A DNA stretch of 60,530 nt from Candidatus Accumulibacter conexus (GTDB lineage Bacteria; Pseudomonadota; Gammaproteobacteria; Burkholderiales; Rhodocyclaceae), in the NCBI GenBank assembly GCA_017592775.1, contig JAGFNJ010000032.1:1-60530 (forward strand). Reading direction: 5' to 3'. Positions 18,199 to 29,378 of the stretch are shown here, piece by piece. The notes beneath the pieces were generated by a model. That model had not been told where the DNA came from. It ran no database searches and saw only the letters and a list, made by a program, of their open reading frames with translations. The position numbers and the translations under genes are program-made. Within the stretch, counting starts at the first letter, position 1; every line of letters begins with the position of its first letter.

Positions 18199-19781
18199 CC
18201 CAGAGCCCTCCCCAGGAGACGAAAATCGGCACCCTTGCCGCGCCGCAGCAGTTCGAGACGGGCTTCGTTCGCCTCGCAGAGTTCGCGCGCTATGTACAGG
18301 CCAAGACCGGTGCCGCGATGGTGCGTCGTGAAGAAGGGCTCGAAGATCTGTTCCCGCAAATCGTCAGCCACACCCTCGCCATCGTCAACCACATGCACTT
18401 CGACCTGCCCGGCCACCTTGCCATCGCCAACCAGCAGGCCAACACTGCCTGCCAGTCGACGGGAATGCCGCAGGGCGTTGCTCAGCAGGTTCCACAATAC
18501 CTGATGCAGGTGCGAACGGTCGAAACAGATGCTCGCCCTGCCGCAGACCTCCAACCGAATCACATCGGCGGCGAGCTGTTCCCTGGTCGACCACTGCTCG
18601 ACGAATGCCGGCAGCAACTGCCGCAGGTCGATCAGCTCGCTATACACACGATCACGACGTCCCAGTTCCAGGACATCGCTGACGATCCGCTCCACACGCT
18701 GGGTGTTGTCCAGCAGGATGCGCAACAGTCGTTCGTACAGTTCGCCGCGCCGCTCCTCCCGCATCAGTTCCCCGGCGTGGCGGATCGCCGACAGAGGATT
18801 GCGGATCTCATGCGCGATATTCGCGGTCAGGCGGCCAAGCGCGGCCAGCTTGATCTGCTGCGCTTGCTCGCGCAGGCGGCTCATGTCCTCGAGAAACACC
18901 AGGACGTCGCTGCCGCCGTTGGTCGTGGCAACGAACCTGGCACGCAGCTGGGTTCCGTTCGTGGGCACCTGCACCAGCACCGCGACCTCGCCACGCTCCT
19001 GCCGCCAGTCGGCGAAGGCCTGCAGCAGTTCGGGCGAACACTCGCCCAACGCCGGCTCACCGCTCTCGCTGGCGGCCAGCAGCTGCCGGGCGCGCGGGTT
19101 GCTCTGTGCAACCCGCGCGTCACTGCCGAGGACCAGAACTCCCTCCTGCATCTCCTCGATGACCCGCTGGCTGACCAGCGTCTGTTTTTTCAGATCGATG
19201 CCGCGGCGACGGGCGAGTTCCTCGTTGGCTAGGACCCGACGGGCGAGCAACCGTGCCGAGATGGCAACGGCAAAGAAGGCGATGCTGAAAACGCCGGCAT
19301 GGAAGAAGGCGGTCGCTTCAAGATCGGTCTGCAGTCCGCGATAGGACTGCTCGATGAGCACGGCAAGGGTCGCCAGCGCTGCATAGAAGATCACCAGGCG
19401 ACCCTGACCGACGAGGCCAGCACCAGCAAGGGTCACCAGAAGCATCGAGCCGAACCCGCTGCCAAGGCCACCTCCGACGTGAATCAGCAGCGTCATCACC
19501 AGCACATCGACGAGCACGCTGACGGTGATCTGGGTGCTCGCGTGCCGCCGCCAGATGTACGCGACAACGACCGAGAGGATCGTGCTGAGGAGATATCCGC
19601 CGGCAAGCACAAGGTGCTGCAACCCCTGGTGCCAAGTGGCCACGGGAAAGGCCGCAGGGAGCAGCGCCGAAAAGAAAAGCAGCGCGGCAACCACGAGGCG
19701 ATAAAGGTTGAAGTACCGCAGCGACTTCCAGCGCGTCTCGGAGAAGCTCTCCTCGCCACGTCCCAGCGTCTTCGACGCCAC
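18192..19781 (-). CDS. pilS: Type IV pilus sensor histidine kinase PilS
   Basis: About 529 residues: six N-terminal membrane helices (starting near SLRYFNLYRLVVAALLFF), a PAS-like domain, an HisKA domain with the phospho-histidine in NIAHEIRNPLSAIRHAG, and an HATPase domain (NLLSNALRHS, DDGEGV, GTGLGLYIA). This six-helix layout with an immediately downstream PilR is diagnostic. The start is uncertain. GTG 19781 lies 4 bp after the preceding stop and gives normal length. An in-frame start at 19892 would overlap the upstream gene by over 100 bp and encode non-conserved sequence. Confidence 0.9.
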   Translation of the reverse strand: MASKTLGRGEESFSETRWKSLRYFNLYRLVVAALLFFSALLPAAFPVATWHQGLQHLVLAGGYLLSTILSVVVAYIWRRHASTQITVSVLVDVLVMTLLIHVGGGLGSGFGSMLLVTLAGAGLVGQGRLVIFYAALATLAVLIEQSYRGLQTDLEATAFFHAGVFSIAFFAVAISARLLARRVLANEELARRRGIDLKKQTLVSQRVIEEMQEGVLVLGSDARVAQSNPRARQLLAASESGEPALGECSPELLQAFADWRQERGEVAVLVQVPTNGTQLRARFVATTNGGSDVLVFLEDMSRLREQAQQIKLAALGRLTANIAHEIRNPLSAIRHAGELMREERRGELYERLLRILLDNTQRVERIVSDVLELGRRDRVYSELIDLRQLLPAFVEQWSTREQLAADVIRLEVCGRASICFDRSHLHQVLWNLLSNALRHSRRLAGSVGLLVGDGKVAGQVEVHVVDDGEGVADDLREQIFEPFFTTHHRGTGLGLYIARELCEANEARLELLRRGKGADFRLLGRALGC

Positions 19782-19785
19782 CTGC

Positions 19786-20013
19786 TCAGCCGCCGTCGTT
19801 TCCGGATTCACGCAGGTGAGCGGCACAGCAATAGTAGCGGCCATCGGCGAGCAGGCTCTCGCTGACCGGCTGGTTGACGCCGCAGTGAGCACACTGGACC
19901 ATCCGCTCGGCCGCGCGATCGCGCGGCGCGCCCGTCCTCCCGGGCTTGCGGAAACCGCGCCACGCCCAGCATGCGAAGAGCGCGAGGACGAGCAGAAGGA
20001 GGTATTTGGTCAT
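19786..20013 (-). CDS. Small membrane-anchored zinc-ribbon protein, PP0621 type
   Basis: 75 residues: an N-terminal transmembrane helix (TKYLLLLVLALFACWAW), a basic linker, then a C-terminal zinc-ribbon-like MVQCAHCGVNQP ... GRYYCCAAHL. This is the layout of the PP0621-family proteins found next to pilS in many beta- and gammaproteobacteria. Its function is not known. ATG 20013 begins the hydrophobic helix; the frame is open further upstream, but that part looks non-coding. Ends 4 bp before the chosen pilS start. Confidence 0.8.
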   Translation of the reverse strand: MTKYLLLLVLALFACWAWRGFRKPGRTGAPRDRAAERMVQCAHCGVNQPVSESLLADGRYYCCAAHLRESGNDGG

Positions 20014-20180
20014 CGCCAGAAAAGGTCTGCAGAGCGCCGAAGCATAGCAGATGGCCGGCGCCGACCGCCAGCCCATGCTCAGAGCGGAGCCGACGCGAAA
20101 CACCGTCAGTACGCGCGAACCGCTGCCAGCACCGACAGCGGCCCGGCTTGCGCCAGAGCGCAAGGCTGAAATATGGCGGT

Positions 20181-20257
<77 letters not shown>

Positions 20258-20275
20258 ACCGAAGCGACACCAGAG

Positions 20276-21238
20276 CTAGTACGTCCTGGCGACCGCGAAG
20301 AGGCACAATTCTAGCAGGGAATCCCGGTACTGAGAAGCGGGAACGGCTGCCAAAGCATGCGCCGCCAGCTCGCTTTCAGCCGCTGCCCGGCGCCGCGCAT
20401 ACTCAAGCGCACCGGTTTCACGCACCGCTGCCAGGACCTCCGGCAGGTTGTCCCGGCCCCCATCCTCGATGGCTCGCCGCACACTCGCCGCCTGCTCGGG
20501 ACTGCCGTTCTGCAGGACGAAGATCAGCGGCAGGGTCGGCTTTCCCTCGGCCAGGTCATCACCCAGGTGCTTGCCGGTCTCGAGTTCGGCGCCGGAATAG
20601 TCCAGCACGTCATCGATCAGCTGGAAGGCGGTGCCAAGGTGCATCCCGTAGACCGCCATCGCCTTCTCGATGTCCGCGTCGGCACCGCCAACGATGGCGC
20701 CAACCTGTGCCGCCGCCTCGAACAGCTTGGCCGTCTTGTAGCGGATGACCTGTAGATAGCCTTCCTCGTCGACGTCGGCATCGTGGCAGTTCATCAACTG
20801 CAGAACCTCGCCCTCGGCAATGATGTTGGTCGCGTCGGACAACACCTGCATGATGCGCATGTCGTTCACCGCAACCATCATCTGGAAGGCGCGCGAATAG
20901 AGGAAGTCGCCGACAAGCACGCTGGCTGAATTCCCGAAGAGCGCGTTGGCAGTCTGACGACCACGCCGCAAGTTGGACGCGTCCACCACATCATCGTGCA
21001 GCAACGTCGCGGTGTGAATGAACTCGATCACTGCCGCCAGCTGATGATGGTGTGTGCCGCGATAATCGAGAGCGCCGGCCGCCAGCAGCACCAGCGCCGG
21101 GCGCAGCCTCTTGCCGCCACTGTGCACGATGTACTCGGCCACCTGCCGCACCAGCGCCACGTCGGAATGCAGGCGTTGACGGATCACCGCGTCGACAGCG
21201 GTCATGTCCGACCCGATCAGCCTGTACAGCTGCTCCAT
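20276..21238 (-). CDS. ispB: Octaprenyl diphosphate synthase
   Basis: 320-residue trans-polyprenyl diphosphate synthase that makes the ubiquinone side chain. It has the two Asp-rich motifs LLHDDVVDASNLRRG and QLIDDVLDYSG, plus the GGKRLRP substrate loop. ATG 21238 (MEQLYRLIGSDM) matches the usual IspB N-terminus; another start 24 bp upstream is unlikely. It lies divergent from rplU-rpmA-obg, the standard proteobacterial neighbourhood for ispB. The exact chain length of the product is inferred from this context. Confidence 0.94.
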   Translation of the reverse strand: MEQLYRLIGSDMTAVDAVIRQRLHSDVALVRQVAEYIVHSGGKRLRPALVLLAAGALDYRGTHHHQLAAVIEFIHTATLLHDDVVDASNLRRGRQTANALFGNSASVLVGDFLYSRAFQMMVAVNDMRIMQVLSDATNIIAEGEVLQLMNCHDADVDEEGYLQVIRYKTAKLFEAAAQVGAIVGGADADIEKAMAVYGMHLGTAFQLIDDVLDYSGAELETGKHLGDDLAEGKPTLPLIFVLQNGSPEQAASVRRAIEDGGRDNLPEVLAAVRETGALEYARRRAAAESELAAHALAAVPASQYRDSLLELCLFAVARTY

Positions 21239-21331
21239 TCTCACCACGCGGCACCTTGGCACGAAACCCGCGGATCTTAGGCGTCACCCTCCCCTGCGTC
21301 AAGCAAGCCGTTCCGCGAAGCCGAAAAGGCT

Positions 21332-21359
21332 TTGACGAGAGCAGAAAAACCGGTAGAAT
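21332..21359 (+). promoter_or_regulatory. Sigma70 promoter of rplU-rpmA
   Basis: TTGACG (21332-21337), a 16-base spacer and TAGAAT (21354-21359) lie about 50 bp upstream of the rplU start. Both hexamers are near consensus. Confidence 0.75.
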
Positions 21360-21410
21360 GCGCGGTTCTTTGCTCCACATCGTTCAGTTTTCGTTTACTT
21401 GGAGTCCAAC

Positions 21411-21746
21411 ATGTACGCGGTGATAAAAACCGGTGGCAAGCAGTATCGCGTCGTCACTGGCGAAAAATTGAAAATAGAACAGATACCGGCAGAAGTTGGC
21501 GCAGAAGTTACCCTCGATCAGGTCCTCATGCTCGGTCAAGGCGAGGCGGTGCAGATCGGCACGCCGCTGGTCACCGGCGCTGCAGTCAGGGCAACTGTGC
21601 TGTCCCACGGCCGTCACGACAAGATCCGCATCTTCAAGATGCGCCGGCGCAAGCACTCGCAGAAGCATCAGGGGCATCGCCAGAACTACACCGAGATTCG
21701 CGTTGATGCAATTGCTGCCGGCGTCGCGATGGCGCCTGCGGCCTGA
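21411..21746 (+). CDS. rplU: 50S ribosomal protein L21
   Basis: 111 residues, slightly longer than the usual 103 because of an Ala-rich tail. It starts [14 protein letters not shown] and contains the basic [14 protein letters not shown] rRNA-binding segment. ATG 21411 has GGAG seven bases upstream. First gene of the rplU-rpmA transcript. Confidence 0.98.
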   Translation: MYAVIKTGGKQYRVVTGEKLKIEQIPAEVGAEVTLDQVLMLGQGEAVQIGTPLVTGAAVRATVLSHGRHDKIRIFKMRRRKHSQKHQGHRQNYTEIRVDAIAAGVAMAPAA

Positions 21747-21765
21747 CACGAAAGGAGCCTGAACC

Positions 21766-22032
21766 ATGGCACACAAGAAAGCTGGCGGCAGCGTACGCAA
21801 CGGCCGCGACTCGGAAGCACAACGCCTCGGAGTCAAGCGCTACGGCGGACAACTCGTTCGCGCCGGCAACATCATCGTTCGCCAGCGCGGTACCGCCTAC
21901 CACCCGGGCGAGAACATGGGCATCGGCAAGGACCACACGCTGTTCGCCCTCGTGGACGGCCATGTGCAGTTTGCCATCAAGGGCGCGCTTGCCCGGCGCA
22001 CGGTCAGCATCGTTCCGCTTGCCGCCGACTGA
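21766..22032 (+). CDS. rpmA: 50S ribosomal protein L27
   Basis: 88 residues, with N-terminus [20 protein letters not shown] near the peptidyl-transferase centre and conserved [20 protein letters not shown]. Nineteen bp after rplU, with an AAAGGAG ribosome site. Followed by a strong terminator. Confidence 0.98.
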   Translation: MAHKKAGGSVRNGRDSEAQRLGVKRYGGQLVRAGNIIVRQRGTAYHPGENMGIGKDHTLFALVDGHVQFAIKGALARRTVSIVPLAAD

Positions 22033-22074
22033 GCCACCGCCAGTTGGCTGTTGCATGCCAGCCAGAGCAGGCCC

Positions 22075-24350
<2,276 letters not shown>

Positions 24351-24524
24351 GTGGCGGCGGCATGATTGGGCGCGCGTCCAACCGGCCCGCCGTGCCTGCC
24401 AGCGGCCAGCGGCCAGCGCGGGATACGACACGGAGGTCGTTCGCTGGTCGAACAGCCGGCGACCGCGTGTGCTATCCTTGCCGCCCGATGCATCATCTCC
24501 GGCAATCAGGGCACCCGTGACGAC

Positions 24525-25208
24525 ATGAACGACGAACACAAGCAATCCATCCACCTGCCCTTCTCCGACAAGTACACCGATTCACACTCGCAGGAGTACT
24601 TCCAGAAGCATGATCGGAAGAAGCTTTCTGACCGGCTGGAGCATCGCATGGCGGCACGCGCGCTGGCACTCGCCGGCAACCCTTCGTCGGTGCTCGACCT
24701 GCCGTGTGGCACCGGCCGCTTCTGGTCGCTCCTGGCGGAGGACCCGAAACGGGAACTGCTGGCCGCCGATTACAGCCAGGCGATGCTCGACGTCGCCGGC
24801 AAGGTGCGCCCACCGGAGATCGCCAAACGATTCCGCCTGCTGCAGTGTTCGGCCTTCGAGATCAGCCTGCCCGATGCCCACGTGGACTGTATTTTCTCGA
24901 TACGCCTGATGCACCACATCGGCGACTCAGCCCATCGGGTCACACTGCTCAAGGAGTTTCATCGCGTCACCCGCGGCACCGTCGTACTGTCGCTCTGGGT
25001 CGACCGCAACTACAAGGCCTGGCGCCGCCGGCGCCTGGAAGCCAAGCGCCGGCGCGCCGGCGAAACGAGCGACAACCGGTTCATCATTCCGCGCCAACAG
25101 TTTGAACGCGAGTGCCGCGAGGCCGGTTTCGCCATCGTCGGTCACGTGGACTTCCTGCCCTGCCTGTTCATGTGGCGCGCCTACGTGCTGCGCAAGCTGC
25201 CCACCTGA
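24525..25208 (+). CDS. Class I SAM-dependent methyltransferase
   Basis: 227 residues with a Rossmann-type methyltransferase fold. Motif I VLDLPCGTGRFW binds SAM, motif II is LAADYSQAMLDVA, and SIRLMHHIGD is the post-motif region of Methyltransf_11-type enzymes. The substrate is unknown. The ATG at 24525 (MNDEHKQ) is preferred; 174 bp upstream to proB hold only a weak TATCCT promoter-like element. An LPS-kinase-like gene follows 25 bp downstream in the same direction, so envelope modification is a reasonable guess. Confidence 0.8.
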   Translation: MNDEHKQSIHLPFSDKYTDSHSQEYFQKHDRKKLSDRLEHRMAARALALAGNPSSVLDLPCGTGRFWSLLAEDPKRELLAADYSQAMLDVAGKVRPPEIAKRFRLLQCSAFEISLPDAHVDCIFSIRLMHHIGDSAHRVTLLKEFHRVTRGTVVLSLWVDRNYKAWRRRRLEAKRRRAGETSDNRFIIPRQQFERECREAGFAIVGHVDFLPCLFMWRAYVLRKLPT

Positions 25209-25233
25209 CAGCCGCCTGTTGCGGCCGCCACCC

Positions 25234-25965
25234 ATGAACGTGCGCGATCTGTTTCCGTCCGCGGCCGCACGGAGTGAACTGCAGCACCACCAGCTCGCAG
25301 GCTTCGACGCCTTGTGGTCGCTCGCCACCGACTGGCATGAAGCCCCCAACGAGAGACGCGGCGGCTGGAGCGGGGTCAGTCGGCATCTTCTCGACGACGG
25401 CAGCGCGATCTTTGTCAAACGACAGGAAGACCACCTCTGTCGAACGCTGCGCCATCCGCTCCGGGGCATCCCGACCTTCTACCGCGAATACCGCAACATC
25501 CTGCGCCTGCAGCGACTCGCCATTGGCACCCTGGAAGCGCTGTACTACGGCGACCGCCGAAAAGGTGGCCACTGGCAAGCCATCCTCGTGACCCGCGCTC
25601 TCGACGATTTCAGCAGTCTCGACGACTGGAACGTGGCCAACCCGCAGCCGACAGCACGACAACGCCAGTCGCTGATTGCTGCCATCGCCAGCGCCTGCGC
25701 TCGCCTCCACCGCCAGCGGCTGCAACACAGCTGCCTCTACGGCAAGCATGTCTTCGTCCGTCGCAGCCCGAGCAAACCAGAGGCTTACGAGGAGGACGAC
25801 GTTCGCCTCATTGATCTCGAGAAGCTTCGCCGCGGAATCAGCCGCGAGCGCGCCGGCGCCCATGATCTCGACCAGTTGCGAAGGCACACGAGCGGCTGGA
25901 ACGATGCCGACTGGCAGTTCTTCACCGCTGCCTACCGGCAGCAACTCGACCTTCTCCGGCGCTAG
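25234..25965 (+). CDS. InaA/LPS-kinase-family protein
   Basis: 243-residue protein of the kinase-like lipopolysaccharide kinase (Kdo/WaaP) superfamily, closest to InaA/YfiP types. Visible features are a Lys-containing N-lobe (FVKRQE), the family marker HSCLYGKHVFV (about 165-175, in place of an HGD loop) and LIDLEKLRRG (about 192-200), the DFG-equivalent. The canonical catalytic Asp of protein kinases is replaced, as is usual for InaA members, so catalysis is uncertain. It sits in a pair with the preceding methyltransferase. Its TAG stop shares bases with the convergent DUF190 stop (CTAG). Confidence 0.8.
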   Translation: MNVRDLFPSAAARSELQHHQLAGFDALWSLATDWHEAPNERRGGWSGVSRHLLDDGSAIFVKRQEDHLCRTLRHPLRGIPTFYREYRNILRLQRLAIGTLEALYYGDRRKGGHWQAILVTRALDDFSSLDDWNVANPQPTARQRQSLIAAIASACARLHRQRLQHSCLYGKHVFVRRSPSKPEAYEEDDVRLIDLEKLRRGISRERAGAHDLDQLRRHTSGWNDADWQFFTAAYRQQLDLLRR

Positions 25966-26318
25966 TCCTCCGGGCTCGGCTGCGGAAGGTCGTCCTGCAC
26001 GTCGGGATTGATGATGTCGAAACTGGCCGCGATCCGCGAGTAGAAGATCCTGACGTTCTCATGCCTGAGCAAGTCGACGATGCGCCGTTCCTCGTCGTCG
26101 GCAACGACGAATTCGACCTCGATGCAGCCACTGCCGGAGAGTTCGAAGAAGCGATCCTCGTGTATGGCGTGACGGCGCCCGAAGCCGCCGACCGCACGGA
26201 ACGCCGAACCGCCACGGATGCCGAGTCGGTTGCCCTCGGCGAGCAGCCACTCCCAGAGCAGAACGCCATGCAGGCGCTCGCCTTCGCCCACATAGAAACG
26301 AAGAAGCGAACCCTTCAT
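25962..26318 (-). CDS. DUF190 protein next to the fluoride channel gene
   Basis: 118-residue soluble protein with the DUF190 start MKGSLLRFYVGEGERLHG and the RRHAIHEDRFFEL and VEFVVADDEERR segments. The fold resembles PII-like proteins. Genes of this family are often adjacent to crcB, as here (14 bp after it), so a regulatory link to fluoride export is inferred. ATG 26318 is favoured by AAGGTGG upstream; a GTG at 26342 would overlap crcB. Confidence 0.85.
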   Translation of the reverse strand: MKGSLLRFYVGEGERLHGVLLWEWLLAEGNRLGIRGGSAFRAVGGFGRRHAIHEDRFFELSGSGCIEVEFVVADDEERRIVDLLRHENVRIFYSRIAASFDIINPDVQDDLPQPSPED

Positions 26319-26331
26319 CCGCGCCACCTTG

Positions 26332-26718
26332 TCAGCTCGCACCCTTCAGCCAGACGACGGTCGCCATGCCGGCAACGGTCATCAGCAGCGAGCCGACGAC
26401 ATGCGCCAGAACCAGGACGCCCGCCCACAGAAGACGGCCCTGTTGCAGCAGCAGCGCCAGCTCGGCGGAAAAGGTGGAGAAGGTCGTCAGCCCGCCGCAG
26501 AAGCCGGTGATCACGAGCAGACGCCACTCGGGCGAGAGAGCCGCGGAGAAGGCGAAAAAGGCGATCGCCAGTCCGATGACGTAGGCGCCGAACAGGTTCG
26601 CGACGAGCGTTCCCGGCGGAACGGTGGGCAACATCGCATTCAGCCTGACGCCCAGTTGCCAGCGCAGCAGCGCGCCAAGCGCAGCACCCACCGAGACGGC
26701 AAGAATCGATTTCCACAT
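26332..26718 (-). CDS. crcB: Fluoride channel CrcB/Fluc
   Basis: 128-residue inner-membrane protein of four helices that exports fluoride as a dual-topology dimer. It carries the diagnostic [14 protein letters not shown] (with the pore Asn) and [14 protein letters not shown] segments. The ATG at 26718 has a GAGG site. I looked upstream for the fluoride (crcB) riboswitch core and do not see it. Confidence 0.95.
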   Translation of the reverse strand: MWKSILAVSVGAALGALLRWQLGVRLNAMLPTVPPGTLVANLFGAYVIGLAIAFFAFSAALSPEWRLLVITGFCGGLTTFSTFSAELALLLQQGRLLWAGVLVLAHVVGSLLMTVAGMATVVWLKGAS

Positions 26719-27081
26719 GCAGGCGCCTCAAGAAACCCGTCGCGTGCAGACGATCTGCGCGACAGCCGCCAGGATACGCTGCGGAATGCCGAATACCTCA
26801 TCCAGCAGCCGATCTCGAGAGGACCCCGGCCACCCTGGCGAGAGACTATAGCACTGGCACAGGCCGCCTGCACGGTCAACCGCGAAGCTCGTGCCATCTG
26901 TGCACTAGTTCCTTGGCGAACACGCCGCTGCAGGCAGAGACTGCAGCCAGAGGTCGCGATTGCATCAACGCCTCTGACCCTCAGCCCTGACGTGAGCAGC
27001 GGGCGCCAGGGCGACTGCAAAGCCGCTGGTTGATCTGGCTCGTCCACCCGGCAGCACGGCCGGGGGACCATGGAGGTTGAA
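26719..27081. other. Intergenic region between crcB and a small ORF
   Basis: 363 bp with no convincing gene. It holds the 5' regions of crcB (minus) and of the 66-residue ORF (plus). A TATAGT on the minus strand near 26848 is isolated, as the nearest TTGACC is 23 bases away. I see no riboswitch. Confidence 0.4.
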
Positions 27082-27282
27082 ATGAAGGTGATGATGGTGG
27101 TGGAAGGCGGCGATTGCGCACTCCGGATCGAACCGCAGGATGAGGAAGGGCTGGCCTTGCTGGCTGCCTTCGGCGTCAGTGGAGCATACCAGGCGAAGCT
27201 CGGCAGCGCGGCTGCGTCGACGAGGCTGGCGGCGGAGCGGATCTGTTCGAGCTATGAAGGGACACCGGCCGAACTCGACTGA
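27082..27282 (+). CDS. Small hypothetical protein (66 residues)
   Basis: MKVMMVVEGGDCALRIEPQD at the start, then an Ala-rich, acidic helical C-terminus ending in AELD. A perfect GGAGG lies five bases before the ATG. No domain or homologue is recognised. It stands alone between crcB and msbA; the initiation site and the absence of a larger gene argue for coding. An in-frame ATG at 27070 overlaps the GGAGG and is unlikely. Confidence 0.5.
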   Translation: MKVMMVVEGGDCALRIEPQDEEGLALLAAFGVSGAYQAKLGSAAASTRLAAERICSSYEGTPAELD

Positions 27283-27511
27283 ACGGGCCAGGCCGCCCCC
27301 GCGGGCACGCAACCAACGTTCGTTCTCCTGCTGCGTGCCCCCCTGCCGACAACCGGCCGACTCGGCAGAGGGATCGTCCGAACGCCCACCGCGGCATGGC
27401 CATTCCCGTCCGCCTCGGCCGGCGCCGCGGCAGCTTCGCCAGTGCCGCTGCAGAGCAACGATGTGAGCCACGTGTTACACTCGCCCGTCATCCGATCCTG
27501 CCGCTACCCGA

Positions 27512-29338
27512 GTGTCCATTCCGAGAGCAAGCGCCGCACCGGTTTCCTCCCTGCGCATCTATCTTCGCCTGCTCGGCTATCTGCGACCGCTGCTCGGCCT
27601 GTTCGTGGTCAGCCTGCTCGGCTACCTGATGTTCGCCTCGTCACAGCCCATGCTCGCCGCCATCCTCAAGTACTTCGTCGATGGACTCAACGCGGCCAAG
27701 GGAAGCACGCAGTACTCGATTCCGCTGCTCGGCGAGCTCGAACTGATCTACGCCGTCCCCCTGCTGCTCCTTCTCGCCGTCACCTGGCAGGGCATCGGTT
27801 CCTTTCTCGGCAGCTATTACCTGGCCCGGGTATCGCTCGGCCTCGTCGACGACCTGCGGCGGGCGCTGTTCGACAGCCTGCTGCGGCTGCCAAACTCGTA
27901 CTTCGATCAGCACAACTCGGGACATCTGGTTTCCCGCATCACCTATGACGTGACCATGGTCACCGGCGCCGCGACCGACGCAATCAAGGTCGTCATTCGC
28001 GAAGGAATGACGATCGTCTTCCTTTTCGGCTACCTGCTGTGGATGAACTGGCGACTCACCCTCCTGATGGTCGCGATCCTGCCGATCATCGGCCTCATGG
28101 TGCGCAGTGCCAGCCGCAAGTTCCGCAAGCAAAGCAAGAAGATCCAGGTCGCGATGGGCGACCTGACGCACGTCGTGGCCGAGACGATCCAGGGCTACCG
28201 TGTCGTGCGCAGTTTCGGTGGCGAGGAATACGAATCGACCCGCTTCGGTGATGCGAGCGCGAACAATACGGCACGGCAACTGCGCATGGTGCGAACAGCG
28301 GCCAGCTATGGCCCGGCGCTGCAGTTCGTCACCTTCAGCACCATGGCGGCGCTGCTCGTTCTCGTCCTCCTGCTGCGCGGCGATGCCACCGCCGGCGACC
28401 TGGTCGCTTACATCACCGCCGCCGGCTTGTTGCCGAAGCCGATTCGCCAACTGTCTGAAGTCAGCTCGACCATCCAGAAGGGCCTTGCCGGTGCGGAGAG
28501 CATCTTCTCCCAGCTCGATGAATCGCCGGAGCCCGATCACGGGACCATCGAACGCGAACGTGTCAGCGGCCACCTCGAAATCCGTAACCTCGCGTTCACC
28601 TACCCGGGCGGCAGCCAGCGCGTTCTCGACCAAGTCAGCTTCGTCGTCGCCCCCGGGCAGATGGTGGCCCTCGTCGGACGCTCCGGCAGCGGCAAGTCGA
28701 CGCTGGCGAGTCTGATTCCCCGTTTCTACCAGCACGAATCGGGTCAGATTCTGCTCGACGGTGTGGCGGTCGAAGCCTTTACGCTGCGCAACCTGCGCCG
28801 GCACATTGCTCTGGTCACGCAACAGGTCGTGCTCTTCAACGATACGGTCAGCAGCAACATTGCCTACGGCAGCCTCGCCGACGCGCCGCGCAGCGCGATC
28901 GAGGCAGCCGCGGCAGCCGCGCACGCGCGCGAGTTCATCGACCGCCTGCCGGCCGGCTTCGAGACGCTGGTCGGCGAGAACGGAGTCATGTTGTCGGGCG
29001 GCCAGCGGCAGCGCCTGGCGATTGCTCGCGCCCTGCTCAAGGATGCACCGATCCTGATCCTCGACGAAGCGACCTCGGCACTTGACACCGAGTCCGAGCG
29101 CCACATCCAGAACGCCCTCGACCGCGTCATGGCCGGGCGCACGACGCTGGTCATCGCGCACCGGCTATCGACCATCGAGAGAGCGGACCAGATCCTCGTC
29201 ATGGACCAGGGCAGCATCGTCGAGCGCGGTACGCACGCCGAACTGCTGGCCGCCAACGGCCACTACGCGCGCCTGCATGCGATGCAGTTCGAGGAAGCGG
29301 AGGAAGCGCAGCAAACAACGCCAACGGCAGGCGGCTGA
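27512..29338 (+). CDS. msbA: Lipid A export ABC transporter MsbA
   Basis: 608-residue half-transporter that flips core-lipid A across the inner membrane. Six-helix ABC exporter domain about residues 15-325 (LPNSYFDQHNSGHLVSRITY is the intracellular coupling part). The ATPase has Walker A LVGRSGSGKST, signature [15 protein letters not shown], Walker B ILILDEATSALD and IAHRLSTIE. The start appears to be GTG 27512. It converges on an LPS core operon, which supports the MsbA assignment over a drug exporter. Confidence 0.92.
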   Translation: MSIPRASAAPVSSLRIYLRLLGYLRPLLGLFVVSLLGYLMFASSQPMLAAILKYFVDGLNAAKGSTQYSIPLLGELELIYAVPLLLLLAVTWQGIGSFLGSYYLARVSLGLVDDLRRALFDSLLRLPNSYFDQHNSGHLVSRITYDVTMVTGAATDAIKVVIREGMTIVFLFGYLLWMNWRLTLLMVAILPIIGLMVRSASRKFRKQSKKIQVAMGDLTHVVAETIQGYRVVRSFGGEEYESTRFGDASANNTARQLRMVRTAASYGPALQFVTFSTMAALLVLVLLLRGDATAGDLVAYITAAGLLPKPIRQLSEVSSTIQKGLAGAESIFSQLDESPEPDHGTIERERVSGHLEIRNLAFTYPGGSQRVLDQVSFVVAPGQMVALVGRSGSGKSTLASLIPRFYQHESGQILLDGVAVEAFTLRNLRRHIALVTQQVVLFNDTVSSNIAYGSLADAPRSAIEAAAAAAHAREFIDRLPAGFETLVGENGVMLSGGQRQRLAIARALLKDAPILILDEATSALDTESERHIQNALDRVMAGRTTLVIAHRLSTIERADQILVMDQGSIVERGTHAELLAANGHYARLHAMQFEEAEEAQQTTPTAGG

Positions 29339-29349
29339 GACCTGACGAC

Positions 29350-29376
29350 GCCGGCTGCCCACCATCGGCAACCGGC
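29350..29376. terminator. Candidate bidirectional hairpin between converging genes
   Basis: GCCGG-c-TGCC / GGCA-a-CCGGC with a 7-base loop lies in the 40 bp between the msbA stop and the double-kinase stop. No T-tract is present on either strand, so termination is only suggested. Confidence 0.4.
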
Positions 29377-29378
29377 CT

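Noticed and set aside
24400-24425. Short repeat of GCGGCCA/GCGGCCAGC units
   Set aside because: Only two to three imperfect copies in GC-rich intergenic sequence; no evidence for a functional repeat.
26719-27000. Fluoride riboswitch upstream of crcB
   Set aside because: I looked for the GGNGAUGG core and the downstream pseudoknot partner on the minus strand and did not find them.
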